A DNA stretch of 64,000 nucleotides from Neckera pumila (taxonomy: Eukaryota > Streptophyta > Bryopsida > Hypnales > Neckeraceae). This document shows, in pieces, positions 22,895 to 34,958 of this stretch. A program made the position numbers and the translations under genes. Within the stretch, counting starts at the first letter, position 1. Each line of letters begins with the position of its first letter. The stretch spans positions 2,978,501 to 3,042,500 of the forward strand of contig OZ018409.1 in the NCBI GenBank assembly GCA_963969595.1, given 5' to 3'. Under the pieces are notes generated by a model. It searched no databases, was not told the origin of the DNA, and saw only the letters and a list, made by a program, of their open reading frames with translations.

Positions 22895-23135
22895 GTAATT
22901 TTTTTATTTTTATTTTTTATGAAGTGTCAAAGTGGTAATATTGAATGTTATAGTGGCACTCCAAATTTCAACATTCATCCACATATTAGCTAGAAAATAT
23001 CACATTAGCACATATCACATATCCATAATTCAGTTTTCATCCACAATTTGGTGATTTTTAGTTTGAATTTTTTTGACAATTTTCTGCCCTTTTAGTAATA
23101 TTTTGTACTATGGGTGTGGTGCACGGTCCATTATT
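22895..23135. mobile_element. Decayed relative of the hAT MITE family
   Basis: The interior matches the hAT copy at 38243 (AGTGGCACTCCAAATTTCAA, CATTCATCCA, TTTTCATCCACAATTTGG), but neither terminus is recognisable. Confidence 0.45.
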
Positions 23136-23904
23136 TGGTGGAAATTGACAACAAATTGCCAAAAAGAAACTAAGGTAGACCAGCCTAATTCCGTCTCCAA
23201 CCCATTTCCGCCACCCTGGTTTTGGCCCCATTTCCACCCATTCCACCATCCAAATCTGTCCAGAAGTGAGCCAATTCTAACTGGAAATCTGACAAAATCA
23301 GTGCATTTATGTCATTTAGGGTAATGTGGCAATAGCTGATTGGTGAATACCTAGATGCTTATAGGGACATAAGAAGGTGGTTATGGGTTGTTATTAGGGC
23401 GTTTATGACCCTAGTCACGGGTGCTTTAGTAAAACACTTGAAAAATTCACAGAAATTACAATTTTGATCAGAAAATTATAATTTCACTTGGGTTTGATTC
23501 ATGAAACATGCGCACACCTCTGAAAAATATATGTCTCTCATGAAATTAGCCCCAAGATAGTCAAATTGCAAATCAGGGTGGTAATAGGTTGATCTACCTT
23601 ATTGATTATGTGGCTGCTGGGTTTGGGAACCGCATCTGGTACGACCCATTCTTTAGAATGAATGGAGAAAAGATCTGACATTGGAAGAAGGCATCACGCT
23701 TTGAGAGAAGTGCATGTTAGTCTTGTTCAATCGGGATCAATCTGCAATCAACAAATTTCAGGTTTATGTCTTATTCTTGAAGACAAGAATCATTTTGCGT
23801 CTTTTGTAATGTTTGTTTAGCATGTACTTATTATTTAACTTAACCCTTTAACGTCTGAATGGCCAGAATTGGCCTACAGTTCAGGATTTGGCTGCATTTG
23901 AGTA
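23136..23904. other. Intergenic DNA with an orphan TTAA-type end
   Basis: No gene. At 23840 the sequence TTAACCCTTTAACGTCTGAATGGCC looks like one end of another TTAA-type element, without a matching partner before the next element begins at 23905. Confidence 0.4.
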
Positions 23905-24845
23905 TTAACCCCTAAAGGACCAACATGCGTTTTTTGCGTTTTTTGGCAACATAGAAATTTTGGGCAGGTACTTGTGATTGGAGATTTGCATATTTTGGGC
24001 TGAAATTTTTATAGAAGGTGGGGACAAGGAATATCTTTCATATGCACCAAATTCCATGACATTTGGAAATACGAGTCAAAAATTATGGCCTAATATATTA
24101 CTTTTTTTCATAACCGGGCAGTCCAGGCAGATAAGAAAAAATCACTTTTTTCAAAAATAAAAATTTGAAATTGGTTTATTAGATTTATATATACATGGAA
24201 AGCTTTGAATCATTCCATTTTGATCAATCAGTCAAACGTTACAAGGAGGTTTAGTTTGCGGGCAGTTATGGATTGTCTACTCTAAAATAAACTTTGAAGT
24301 CATTTATTTCACTCAATTTCTAATATTTTTCAAAAAAATAAAATTGTAGGATGTAGATTGTTTATTACAACATTGCAACCACTGGGATTGGCATTTTTCA
24401 ATTCTATAATTAACTTCTTAACAATTTAGTGTTTTGAACCATTCTCTACTTCTTTCTACTTACTATTTTTTTCCTATATATTGTACAATTCCAAATAATC
24501 TGAAAATTTTCAAGCACGTAGCCAGCTTGCTCTAAAGAATGAATCCAAAGAAGCACAACCATTTTAGAATTTTTTTCATAATAATCTGATCTTGTGAAGT
24601 GAAGCTGCCCAGTTTTTTGCAGGGCCAAAAAATGAACTTTTGCCACTTCAAACGCTAATATCTTCCAATCTACCCAACGGAAATTTTTGAAATTTTTTCC
24701 ACACGTTCCCAAACCAGAGTACTACAAGATCCTATGGTTTTATGTTTCTAAAAATGATCTTTTTCAAGAATTTGGTACTTTTCCTAGAAATGGCAGTTTT
24801 GGAGCATTTTTGGTGAGAACATAGTCAAGGAACTTCAGGGGTTAA
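23905..24845 (+). mobile_element. TTAA-CCC terminal element, subfamily D, copy 1
   Basis: The left end is TTAACCCCTAAAGGACCAAC and the right end, inverted, is TTAACCCCTGAAGTTCCTTG, bounded by TTAA. Copies at 44892 and 62598 match throughout. It shares blocks with subfamily A when inverted (GCCATTTCTAG, ACCATAGGATCTT, GATTGxAAGATAT), so A and D are related subfamilies. No coding capacity. Confidence 0.75.
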
Positions 24846-26801
24846 AGATGGAATGAGAGTGAAATACGTGGAACTATAAAGTTGTAGGCAAGTTGGATTG
24901 AAAATATCGCAATTATTTTAAAAAGAACCAAAGCTAATTGAAGATTTTGTGCCTATTCTAAGCCCTTATTCAACTAAGAAGTTACAATACAAGGATTACA
25001 ACGTATACTGGTGTGAGGGAAATACTCGTTAGGGTACATAGAGCATGCACGGAGGGTGAACGGCGCTGCCAATATGCAACAGCTAGGGTACCAAGTCGAG
25101 GCCATTGTAGGTGAAATATTGTTTCAAATGAACCTACATACACAACAATAATTCAACCTTTGTGGATTCAGATGCTTTAATTTTCTTTTTCCCCAAATGA
25201 AAGAAATAGACTACACTTCCGCAGTCTTTTAGTTCAAATGGAAATCCAATAGGAGAGACAGTTATGATTTGGAGGCACTAACTTGGGCATATACTTGTAT
25301 ATCGACAAGAACTACAAGACACTCTAGCTATTGTCAACCCGGGGCTACAGAGCTCGTCCTCATATTTCAATCTCAGTTCTAAAATCTAAAAAAGTTGAGG
25401 TACCTAGAAGTGCAATGATTTACTCTAGAAGAAGCAATGAAGCCTCGCGGTTTTGGGGTTCCAAGTAATCCTATCAATCTTTGTTAATTCACCTGTACAA
25501 TACATTATTGATATCATCTGTCTAGAAAATTTTGTCTTGTGTGAGACTTGCTTGATAACACCCTGCTATTTTGCCATGATTATTTGTACTCACCGCTGTC
25601 TTACGGAATGTGCTGTAAAGAGGAAGGAAGTGCAGAGAAAAGAGCAATTATGCCTTGTTGTCTGTTGTCACGAACACTTCTACTGAGCATGATATGTTGG
25701 AAGATAGTGATACTTCTCAAGTGGTTCCGTTCACTAAAATCAGAAAGTTGAAAGCTTTTGTCGACCACCATTTGTGATACCGTCATCCTCTAAACCATTT
25801 AGCTTTCAGCAACTTACAAGATCTACAAGTACCACAAAGTGACTTCTTGTACCTGTTATGGTTGTGATCTGTTTGAGAAGTACAAAATTGCAACAAGCTC
25901 TTATAGGAATCTTGTAGAGATAGAGAATGCTCAAGGGACTCAAGTGGAGGTGCATGTCAACTTGAATCTCTGAGAAGTATCCAGAGCGTTTAATAAAATG
26001 TGAAGCACATAATGTTGCTGCAGAGGAATTGCCGGCTTTGCAACACACTGCTTGATCCAGTGAGCAGATGACCGGGATGTGGGTTGCGAGCTGTCACATC
26101 CGTCAATCGTACGCCTGACTTGTTCTACAAAGTGACCAGCCATCACTAGATTTCTTCCGCGCTACTATATGGACTACAAATTCAAACCCATCAACACTTC
26201 CAAATTTATCATGTTTGACATTTTTGGACAGTTGGTGTTTTGACATTTGCACAATGCGCTTTACTACAATATGTATGGGCAGAATGTTTTTTGCCTTGAA
26301 TATGGCCTATTTTTGTGGACATAAAGCATATTGTATCCCCTTCCATTGAAAATACGGTGGTGTAGATGGTGGACCTCCCAAACCCACATGCATAAAGGAA
26401 TTAATGGAAAGTGTGTGCAGTTTGCAAATGTGACAAGAGTCACAATAACAAAGCCATACGCACTAGAGCCCAATTGGAGTCTGAAGGCATTTAAGAATCC
26501 AATGACAGCAGCTATGGGCTCTTGGTAGATATAGATGTATAATCTCTATGTTTGAGAACCTTGGTCATTTTTGTTTAAATTGCTCGCTGGAAGATACTAG
26601 GCTTGTGGGAATAATTTTTGATGTTGGCAATGAGCAGATGTCTAGTCTTGTTTTGGAGTGGTCATTAATTCTAACCAATAGGGTCTAATGTTTGAATATT
26701 TGTCAACTTCTGTGACGACATTTGTATTCTTGGATTTGGTGCAAAAGCTGCTCTAGCTTATCAAGCGTGTACAATGCATTCTTTGAGTTTTTATTTGCGA
26801 T
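24846..26801. other. Intergenic DNA, locally moderate GC, no gene recognised
   Basis: Short frames occur on both strands (for example 25453-25686 and 25806-26048). None has a recognisable domain, and none links by convincing splice sites. Less extreme base composition at 24990-26160 hints at old gene-derived or retroelement-derived sequence. Confidence 0.35.
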
Positions 26802-27771
26802 GCTGGGTGATTGCATGAACCACATGTACTATTTTCCGTCACACATTGCGTATTGATTAGTTTTTTGGCTATAACTTTTGCATTTTGACTTCAAATGACT
26901 CAAAACCATTAGAAGAGATTTGAGGCCTCTAAGAGACCGCAAATTATCCTACGTTCTCGCAGTGTTCCTAGACTGCGGGAACGCACTAGCTGATGTGGCC
27001 AACAGTGTGCCACGTCATTTTTCAACTTTTTTTTTTTTTTTTGAAAAAAGAAAGTCTGACAGCTCGTACCGGTTGGTATCAGAATCAGGCTAGATTGGGA
27101 AGAGGCCTAAAACGGCCTCCAATGCCCTCAAATCTCCCCTAATGTCATAGGCAAGATATTTATGGCTATTATACACCTCATCAAAAAATTTGGAAATTTA
27201 AAAAAATGCTTTACTATTTCATAATGGCCCCCGATATTATGTCATACTTGCCAATTTGGGAGGTTTTAGTACTATTTAGCACCCAAGAAAATAAATTTGG
27301 AGTTGAAATTTGGTGGAAATGGTTTTCTAATAGAATTGTAGCTATAGTCCAAAGCAATTCTAAAAATACTTAAATTTATGTAGTGTAGAAGTCCACAAAG
27401 TGAGCTACAATGAGCTTGCATTTTGAAACATATAAAACATATTTTAGTGGTTTCTTTGGTGAATGACAATCCACATAGAACTTTTAGAAATAGGAAATTT
27501 TTGTTTTATTTTTTTTAAATTTTTTCTATTTTTAACTAATTTAAACATCAAAATATCTATTTCCATGAGTTTTGGCACTTTTCTAATTCTCCTGCTTAGA
27601 GAATTTTCCTAGGCTTTTCCTTTGGTGGTACCTTAATCTTAAAGGTCTATACATAAGCCATTTTTTTTTTTAAATTAAATTTTTTTTCTAGTTTTAAAGT
27701 ATTTTAGAAAAATCATGAGTATTATTGCAAAACGCAACAAAATTGACAGGTGTTTCATGCAATCACCCTGC
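26802..27771. mobile_element. TIR element of the GGGTGATTGCATGAA family, copy 1
   Basis: The left terminus GCTGGGTGATTGCATGAA and the inverted right terminus GCAGGGTGATTGCATGAA match in 17 of 18 positions. A MITE of the CATTAG family is nested at 26907-27144. Related copies are at 29473-30213, about 30330-30780 (partial) and about 55480-55800 (partial). TGCT flanks the GGG...CCC core on both sides, which may be chance. Superfamily not assigned. Confidence 0.6.
26907..27144. mobile_element. MITE of the CATTAG...CTAATG family, copy 3 (nested)
   Basis: The termini are CATTAGAAGAGATTTGAGG and, inverted, CATTAGGGGAGATTTGAGG. The inner GTTCTCGCAGTG ... CTGCGGGAACGC stem and the GCCACGTCATTTT block are present. 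It lies inside the TIR element at 26802-27771, so it inserted later. Confidence 0.7.
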
Positions 27772-29472
27772 TTTCAATGATAATGGGTATCATATAATCA
27801 AAATCAAGCTCTCATGTCCATAACAATTTTTCATTCAACTCCTCATTAGGAGTAGATGCTATGGACAAGGCATTTGATCCTCCGCGCAAAGGAGTCAATC
27901 CTAATGGAAAACACTAACAGTGAAAAAATCGCCAATGTTGGTTTTTACCTAGAAAGTACCTATTTTCTATCCAAGGGTATTAAATTGGTGCCAAATTGAT
28001 GTCAAATTCATAATGAATTGGGTTGAATTGTAGTTGAATTAGGGGTACATTGGTCTGATTTGATAAAGGAAGTGTCCAGTTGATTGAATTGCTGTGGGGG
28101 AGAGTTCAGATGGATCATATTATTCTGCCAAATGTCAAACCAAATGGAAGGTGTGTTTTTGGTTGTTTGTTTAGGTCATCTATTATTGCTAAAGTTACAC
28201 AAGTATAATGGCTGAAGTTTTGGTTGCAGGAAAAGTAGTGGCTATGGTGGACACTTCTATGGACACGGCACTTTAGGAGCTGCAACAAACGGGAACTTTG
28301 TTGTGGACCAACTTGAGCCGATTGCCCTCACACGTCCTCACCCAGATTCCTGCACATCGCATATTTATCATCAACAGTCAATGAAACTGCAAGACGGACA
28401 CCTTCCAAATCCACGACCCTATTCTTCAACTCAGTAGTCTCTTTCTTTGATGCTATAATGTCCAAAGTTGGGTTACAATGGACTCAAATTGTTGTATTGC
28501 CGCAAGTAGGTTTTGACTGTCATCCTCAACCTCCGCAAGCATAAGGCAGGAGAATTAATGTCATCAACACCGTTCACTACAGCTCCAAGTTTTCACAATT
28601 TGGAATTAGAGTCTAGCAAAACTAAGCCCGCAATGTTCATTTTTTGTGCACACCATAGCATCTAATCTTGTGCCAAACGGAGACAACGGTGCCTCTTGGT
28701 AGGAGGGATACTTTTTGTCTTCACTCCAAGTTCAAATTTGACTTGCTTTTGCTTCATGGATTTTGTAGTGAAACACTTCTACTAATGTGTCAAGGTGAAT
28801 TTCTTAGACCCCAAGGAGCAACATAGGAGGCTAGAAGGAGGTGGTGCCATGGCTTCCACGAAGACAAGTGGGTTACTACAGGTTTTGCGGCTCCTCTCCA
28901 AATTGACGAGACTCTTCTTTCAATGATGAAAGAGGTTACGATTGTTGTCTCTTACCTTCAATAGGCACAATTGTCACAGCTTCAAGCCTATACAAGTCGC
29001 ATTGGCTTTAAAACGCTTGCCAAACTTCTATAAATAGGATCCTACCCTCTGTTTTTTTAAACATTTATTTTGGAATGCCTCCGGAGAGGACAAAGAAACT
29101 ACCTACAAAATTCTTCATCAAATACACGGTTTCAACGTGAATATTAGCTTTAGGTTGAGAATCTAGGCATTACTAAAATAATCAACCATTCAAGGGGTTG
29201 CCTTGCTTCAATATTTTGATATAACTTGTCTCAACTACGAATTCCTACAAAAGCAACCATACGGATTTTGGATAGTGGGCAGCATAACCATCGTGACCAT
29301 CTACAATCATGAGCATGTTTAGCCTTGGGCAGTGTAATCATTGTGACCATTTACAATCTTGACCATTTTTATTCTTGGACAATGTAACCATTTTTGGTTA
29401 TGGAGTCCGAATTAGTGTCCAACCTAGAGGTCTTGTCCGCCATTTTTGCTCTTTTGTTCTTTCATTGTTGAA
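27772..29472. other. Intergenic DNA, no gene recognised
   Basis: Composition at 28200-29000 is more balanced than the surroundings, but frames are short and match no domain I know. Possible decayed transposon interior. Confidence 0.35.
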
Positions 29473-30780
29473 GGGTGATTGCATGAAAGACTAGTACTGA
29501 AACATTGTCACAAACGTAGTGCCACAGCTTCATTTTGCAATAACTTTAGAACCATGACTCTTATGAACTTGAAATTTTCAGTGGAGAGTATTCTTATGAT
29601 TTTAATCATATTTCATATTTTTCAAAAAAACTCAAAAATCATTTTATATTTAAAAATCATTTAAACTAATTTGTCACGTTTTGAGTTTTAGGGTTTTTAC
29701 TACGTAAGGAGTCCCCAAATTTAATGATTCGGAGCTAAAATTTCTATGATCTATTTCCATAGTAGAAACTCATATTTCTACCAAGGGGCATTAAAAAATA
29801 TTTTATTTGATATCCTCTTCGTCCATGCAAAGAAGGCTCCCTTGCGCATGCAATTCTAACACTGAAAATGGTTTTAGGATCATTTCTTTGGTGAAATCTC
29901 TTTACCATAAAGTCTTCTCAAATGATGTTTTTCATTTTTTTTTTCAATTACTTTTCCTATTTTTTACAAATTAAAATGTTAAAGTGTGTATTTTCTTGCG
30001 ATTCTGCACTTTTCTAGTTCTCCTATTTCAAGTATTTTTATTTGCTTTTCCTTCATAGGGTGTCTTCTTTTTATAAGTGTATACCTTTCTCATATTTTTC
30101 ATATTTTAAAAAAAATGTTTTTCTATTTTTATAGTACTCCCGAAAAAATGGCTGAAAACGGCCAAAGTGGAACAAAAACGAAAGGTCATTCATGCAACGA
30201 CCCTACGCCACTTTTTGCAGGGACTTTGCACTCTTCAATTGCGTCTACTTTTTTTGCGTCTAGTAATTTTTGCGTCTGGTATTTTGCGTTTGGATGGTGT
30301 CAATGCTCAGTGATGCAGAGTTGACATTTCATTTTCTTGCTTTGGATGATTGCAAGAAATACCTGTATTTTGGTTGCATTTTTTTTGGACCGCTAGAACT
30401 TTTGCTATAATTTTTGATTAAAAAAAAACAATTTATATTTAAAATTCAATTTTATTAATTTATCACACTTTGATGTTTAGGTTTTTTTAGTACTATTGAG
30501 CGGTTTGAATTAATGATTTTCAATTGAAATTTCTATGGTATATTCCCCTAGTAGGTAGACATATTCCTACCAAAGATCATTGAAAAATACATTATTTATA
30601 TCCTCCACATGTGCAAATAGGCCTCCCTTGCACACATAATTCTAAACATTAGAGATGGTTTTGACTTCATTTTTTTGGTCAAATCTCATAACCAAGAACC
30701 CTTCCAAATGGTAAATTTTTTGTTTTGTTCAAAATTATTTTTCCTATTTTCTACAAATTAATATGTTGAAGGATATATTT
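29473..30780. mobile_element. Second copy and partial third copy of the GGGTGATTGCATGAA family
   Basis: Copy 2 runs from GGGTGATTGCATGAAA at 29473 to TTCATGCAACGACCC at 30213. From about 30330 a third copy repeats the same order of blocks (TTTTTAGTACTATTGAG, TAAAATTTCTATG, CTCCCTTGC, AATTACTTTTCCTATTTT) up to about 30780, where a foldback element begins. The two copies are about 790 bp apart, giving a tandem appearance. Confidence 0.5.
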
Positions 30781-30786
30781 TTTCTT

Positions 30787-31415
30787 GCATATTTAACATT
30801 CCACTCACTTGTAAAATTCCAAGCAAGCATACCAAATTTGGGTTTCAAAAAAGCAAAATTTCATTTTTGGTGAATTTTTAAAGTTGAATTTTCATAATTT
30901 CACATGATAATTTATTAAAAAGAAATTGGTGATGAATTTTTTCAATTTGATTGCATAGATATGCTAAAAATGTATATGCATACATCTTTCATGCTTAAGA
31001 ATTTCCATTTAAGTAACAAAAATATGCTCTACAAAGAATTCAATGTTAAATATTGCATGTCCAAAATTTGTAAAATAGATATCTCGATATTTCAACTAGA
31101 TTTTGGCAATTAAACTAATTGTACCATCATGCTCAAATTTAATGAATTAGTTACAATGCAAGGATCAAGTAGTAAACCTTAGTTATGATAAATAGATATC
31201 TATTTTACAAAATCTGGCATGCAACTTTCACACTGAACTCTTCATAGAGCATAGTTTTGTTACTTAATGGGGTGTTCTTTAGATGAAAGATGTACATATA
31301 GATGTTTCTTACAAATTATACTATAAAAATTTAGAAAAATTGAACTTTTGTTCTTCTGAAACCCAAATTTGGTACGCTTATTTGGAATTGTACAAGAATT
31401 GAATGTTAAATATGC
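30787..31415. mobile_element. Foldback element B1
   Basis: The two halves are inverted copies of each other. The left GCATATTTAACATTC and TACCAAATTTGGGTTTC recur inverted at the right end. The centre is TTGTACCATCATGCTCAAAT at about 31121-31140. A TTAA at 31264-31267 in the right arm (TACTTAATGGGG) corresponds to the site where element 32839 inserted into sister element B3. Confidence 0.65.
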
Positions 31416-31501
31416 CAAATAAAAATATTTAATTATATTCTATATTAGAAGAGATTCTTTGAATGTTTAAATAAGGAATTCAACAACAATACTTCCAAGT
31501 G

Positions 31502-32288
31502 TTGTACAATGGGAGGACAAAAGTATTGTCACTCCCTTTTGTTCCCGCACAAACGATTCCAATTTCAAACGCAATTTTAAAAAGAATTACATAATTCTTG
31601 GATCATTGCATTCCTACACAGTTCCAATCATATATACCAAATTTCAACCTCAAAAAAGCAAAACTTCATTTTTGGTTTATTTTTAAAGTCAACTTTCATG
31701 GTTTTACATAATATTTTATTGAAAACAATTAATGATGAACTTTTTTAATTCAATTGTGGAGATATGTAGGGAATATCCAAATTAATGCACATCTTATATT
31801 TAAAAAGCATCTCCAAAAAAGTGTTATAGCTTCCTCTATAAAAAATTCAATTGTTAGGGTGACAATGTCCTAATTTTGGAAAATAGATATCTTTTTATTA
31901 TAATTAAATTTTCTATTTAACCATCACATTGTAACTAATTTTGTACATTTGAGCATGATGGTACAATTGCCCTGCCAAAATATAATTACAATAAAAAGAT
32001 ATCTATTTTCCAAAATTAAGACATTGTGACCCCAACATTGAATTTTTTATAGAGGGAACTATGAAACTTTTTTGGAGATGCTTGATGAAGGTAAAATTGA
32101 CTTTAAAAATTCACCAAGAATAGAGTTTTCTTTTTTTGAAGTTGAAATTTGGTATGCATGATCGGAACTGAGTAGGAATGCAATGATTCAAGAATAATGT
32201 AAATTATTAAAAAAACATTGTTTGAAAATAGGGTTGTTTGTGTGGGAACAAAAGAGGGCGACAATACTTTTGTCCCCGCATTGTACAA
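31502..32288. mobile_element. Foldback element B2, 787 bp
   Basis: The termini are TTGTACAATGGGAGGACAAA and, inverted, TTGTACAATGCGGGGACAAA. The palindromic arms extend through the whole element, and the centre contains CATTTGAGCATGATGGTAC (near 31945-31965). No coding capacity. Confidence 0.7.
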
Positions 32289-32838
32289 TAATCTTAGAAA
32301 CTGCATTTTTTGAGCTTTTCAAAGAATTTTTATAATGTGAATTAGAAATGATATTTTTTTGGTATGCATAATTATCACATAATTCTTATCCAATTCCAAG
32401 CAAGCATACCCAAACTTCAATTTAAAAAAACAATATCTCCATTTTGATAAATTGTTTTATTTAAAGTTTTTGATTTTACATTATCACTGATTAAAAAACA
32501 TTACTGATGAGTTTTTAAAATTACTTGCTTAAATATGTAGGAAACATCTATATGTACATCTTTTTATCCAATAAGCATCTCCCAAAAGGCTTCAAAATTC
32601 CATCTACAGGAATTTCAATGTTGAGTTGACCGTATCAAAATTTTCTAGAACAGGCATTTCTTTAGTGTAATCAGATTTTTTTATTTGTCCTTCACATAGT
32701 GATTAGTTTCATATATTTGAGCATGATGGTACAATTACTTTGCCAAAATCTACTTAATTAATATAGAGATATCTACTTTATAAAATTCAGTCATTTGACA
32801 TTGCACATTAAGTTTTTCATTGATCATATTTTTATTAC

Positions 32839-33745
32839 TTAACCCCTAAAAGCGCATTGTCCTTTTGGCAGACAAATGAGATTTCAACAGGTACCTTTGT
32901 CTGAATTTTTGTCGTGATTTTCAAAAAAAAAATTTGAAGACAATAAAACTGTTAAGCTTTGTGGGAATATAATTTTTTTCAATTGGTGCCCGTGAAAAAA
33001 AGTTATGCCCAAATAAGCTCAAAATAGGAGAGAGGGGACAGCAAAAAAAATTTGCAATTTTTTTTTCTTATAGATTATATTTTTGTCTATCTGGAATGCT
33101 TTGATTAATTCCATTGGATTTGTTATAAGAAAGTTATAGACAATCTTGTTTTTTGAGCACTTAGAGCATCTTTTTGAAAAAAAATAACTTATAGGATTCA
33201 TTTCTGAATGCAATTTTCACAATTTTCCAAAAACAAAGTTCCAAATGGTTTAGTTTGCTTGCTAGAACAATCTCATCATTGGAATTAGTGCTTTTTAATT
33301 CTATATAAAAGATATTAATATTTTAGATTTTCCTTCTATCTTATACCTATTGCTAGCTACTCAACAAATTTTTTAACTTTGAAAATTAGTTGTTGTTTTT
33401 TGGTTATTTTTTCCCTAGACTCTCAACTCATTTCTCCACTATAAAGATTTAAAGCTCAAAACTTTGTAGTGCAAACAAACTTAAATTAAAAATGTTCAAA
33501 GTCATAAAATCACATCCCATAATGTGCTGAAAAACTTGTTTTTTTCACTTTAAACGCAGATATCTTGCAATCTATGCGGTCAAAAATTTTGAAATTCTTT
33601 CCACACACACTCTTACTAGTTAGGTGTAAGTCCTACGGTTAGATGTGCAAAAAAAATAGTTTTCAGTTTTTTTTACTCCTTGCTATAAAAATGTCAGTAT
33701 TGGATGTTTTTTGGCAAAAAAAAGGCCTTTGACCTTTAGGGGTTA
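32839..33745 (+). mobile_element. TTAA-CCC terminal element, subfamily A, copy 2 (nested in B3)
   Basis: The left end is TTAACCCCTAAAAGCGCATT. The right end runs GACCTTTAGGGGTTA and passes straight into a run of G, so the final TTAA is seen as TTAG. The internal order is as in the other A copies: GTGCCCGTGAAAAAAAG, AAGTTATGCCCAAATAAGC, GCAGATATCTTGCAATC, AGTCCTACGGTTAGATGTG. Confidence 0.75.
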
Positions 33746-33772
33746 GGGGGGGGGGGGGGGGGGGGGGGGGGG
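33746..33772. repeat. 27-base poly-G run
   Basis: An uninterrupted G run starts exactly at the right boundary of the TTAA-type element and is followed by CTTGGGGAGGGGGC. It could be a real homopolymer, able to form a G-quadruplex, or an assembly artefact. Confidence 0.8.
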
Positions 33773-34091
33773 CTTGGGGAGGGGGCTTTAAATGAAAGAT
33801 GTGTGTATGGATGTTTCCTACATATTCATGCAATCAAATAAAAACAATCATCACCAATTACTTTCAACAAAATATTATACAAAACCACATAAATTGACTT
33901 TAAAAATTCACCAAAAATGGAATTTTGCATTTTTGTAATTGAAACTTGGTATGCATGATTGGGATTGGGTAACAATTGAGTGATAGTTATTCAAGACAAA
34001 AAAAATCCAATTTTGTTCTATACTATGTCCAAATCTTTGAATGGTTCATAAAGGCTGTTTGTAAGATTATTGTACTTGATTGTATAGTTGG

Positions 34092-34958
34092 GTCCAATTC
34101 ATTTACAAACTGCCTATTTGAGCCATTCAAATATTTGTATATAAAATAATAAGAAAATTGGTATTTTTTGTCTTGCATAACTAATACTCTTTCTATCCAA
34201 TCCCAATCAAGCACATAGTCAATTTTTAGTTTCAAAAAACCAAAACTCCATTTTTGGTGGATTTTAAAAGTCAATTTTTATAATTTTACATAACATTTTA
34301 TTGAAAAAAAATTGGTGATGAATTTTTCTAATTCGATTGCATAGATATGTAGGGAACATCTCTGTGTACATCTTTCATATTAAAAAAGAGCTCTCTAAAT
34401 AACAAAGATATGAGCAATAAAGAATTTAATGAAAAGTGTTGTATGACCAAACTTTGAAGAAATTGATATCTCTTTATTGTAGTTAGGTTTCTCTATTTGC
34501 CCCTCACATGGTAATTAATTTTGTACATTTGAGCATGATGGTACAATTACCTTGCCAAAGTCTAACTACAATAAAAAAAAATCAATTCCTTTAACGTTTA
34601 GTCATACAACACTTTTCATTGAATTCTTCATTGCTCAAATCTTTGTTAATTAAAGGGGTGTTTCTTAATATGAAAGATGTACACATGGATGTTCACTACA
34701 TATCTATGCAATAGAATTAGAAAAATTCTTCACCATTTTTTTTCAATAATATATTATATAAAATCATAAAAATTGACTCTCAAAATTCACCAAAAATGGA
34801 GTTTTGATGTTTTGAAACTAAAATTTGGTGTGCTTGATTGGAATAGGATAATAATTGAGTTTTAAATATGCAAGACAAAAGTATCAATTTTATTATTATT
34901 TTATATACAAATCTTTGCATGGCTTAAGTAGGCAATTTATAAATGAAGTGGATTTGAC
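34092..34958. mobile_element. Foldback element B4, 867 bp
   Basis: The left arm starts GTCCAATTCATTTAC and the right end, inverted, starts GTCAAATCCACTTCATTTA. The arms stay complementary through TTTGTATATAAAATAATAA and GTCTTGCATA to the centre ATTTGAGCATGATGGTACAA at about 34529-34548. It is a sister of B1-B3. Confidence 0.65.

Larger units (their letters stand above)
32350..34010. mobile_element. Foldback element B3, interrupted by a TTAA-type element
   Basis: The left arm (about 32350-32700), centre ATTTGAGCATGATGGTACAA (about 32719-32738) and right arm resume after the insertion: TTTAAATGAAAGATGTG at about 33787, with the arm ending near 34010. The insertion at 32839-33745 lies at the position of TTAA in sister elements B1 and B4. 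Confidence 0.65.

Noticed and set aside
24990..26160. Moderate-GC stretch as a decayed retroelement or gene
   Set aside because: No reverse transcriptase, integrase or other motif could be read in any frame; left as unassigned.
28200..29000. Possible transposase remnant
   Set aside because: Frames are short and no catalytic motif is visible.
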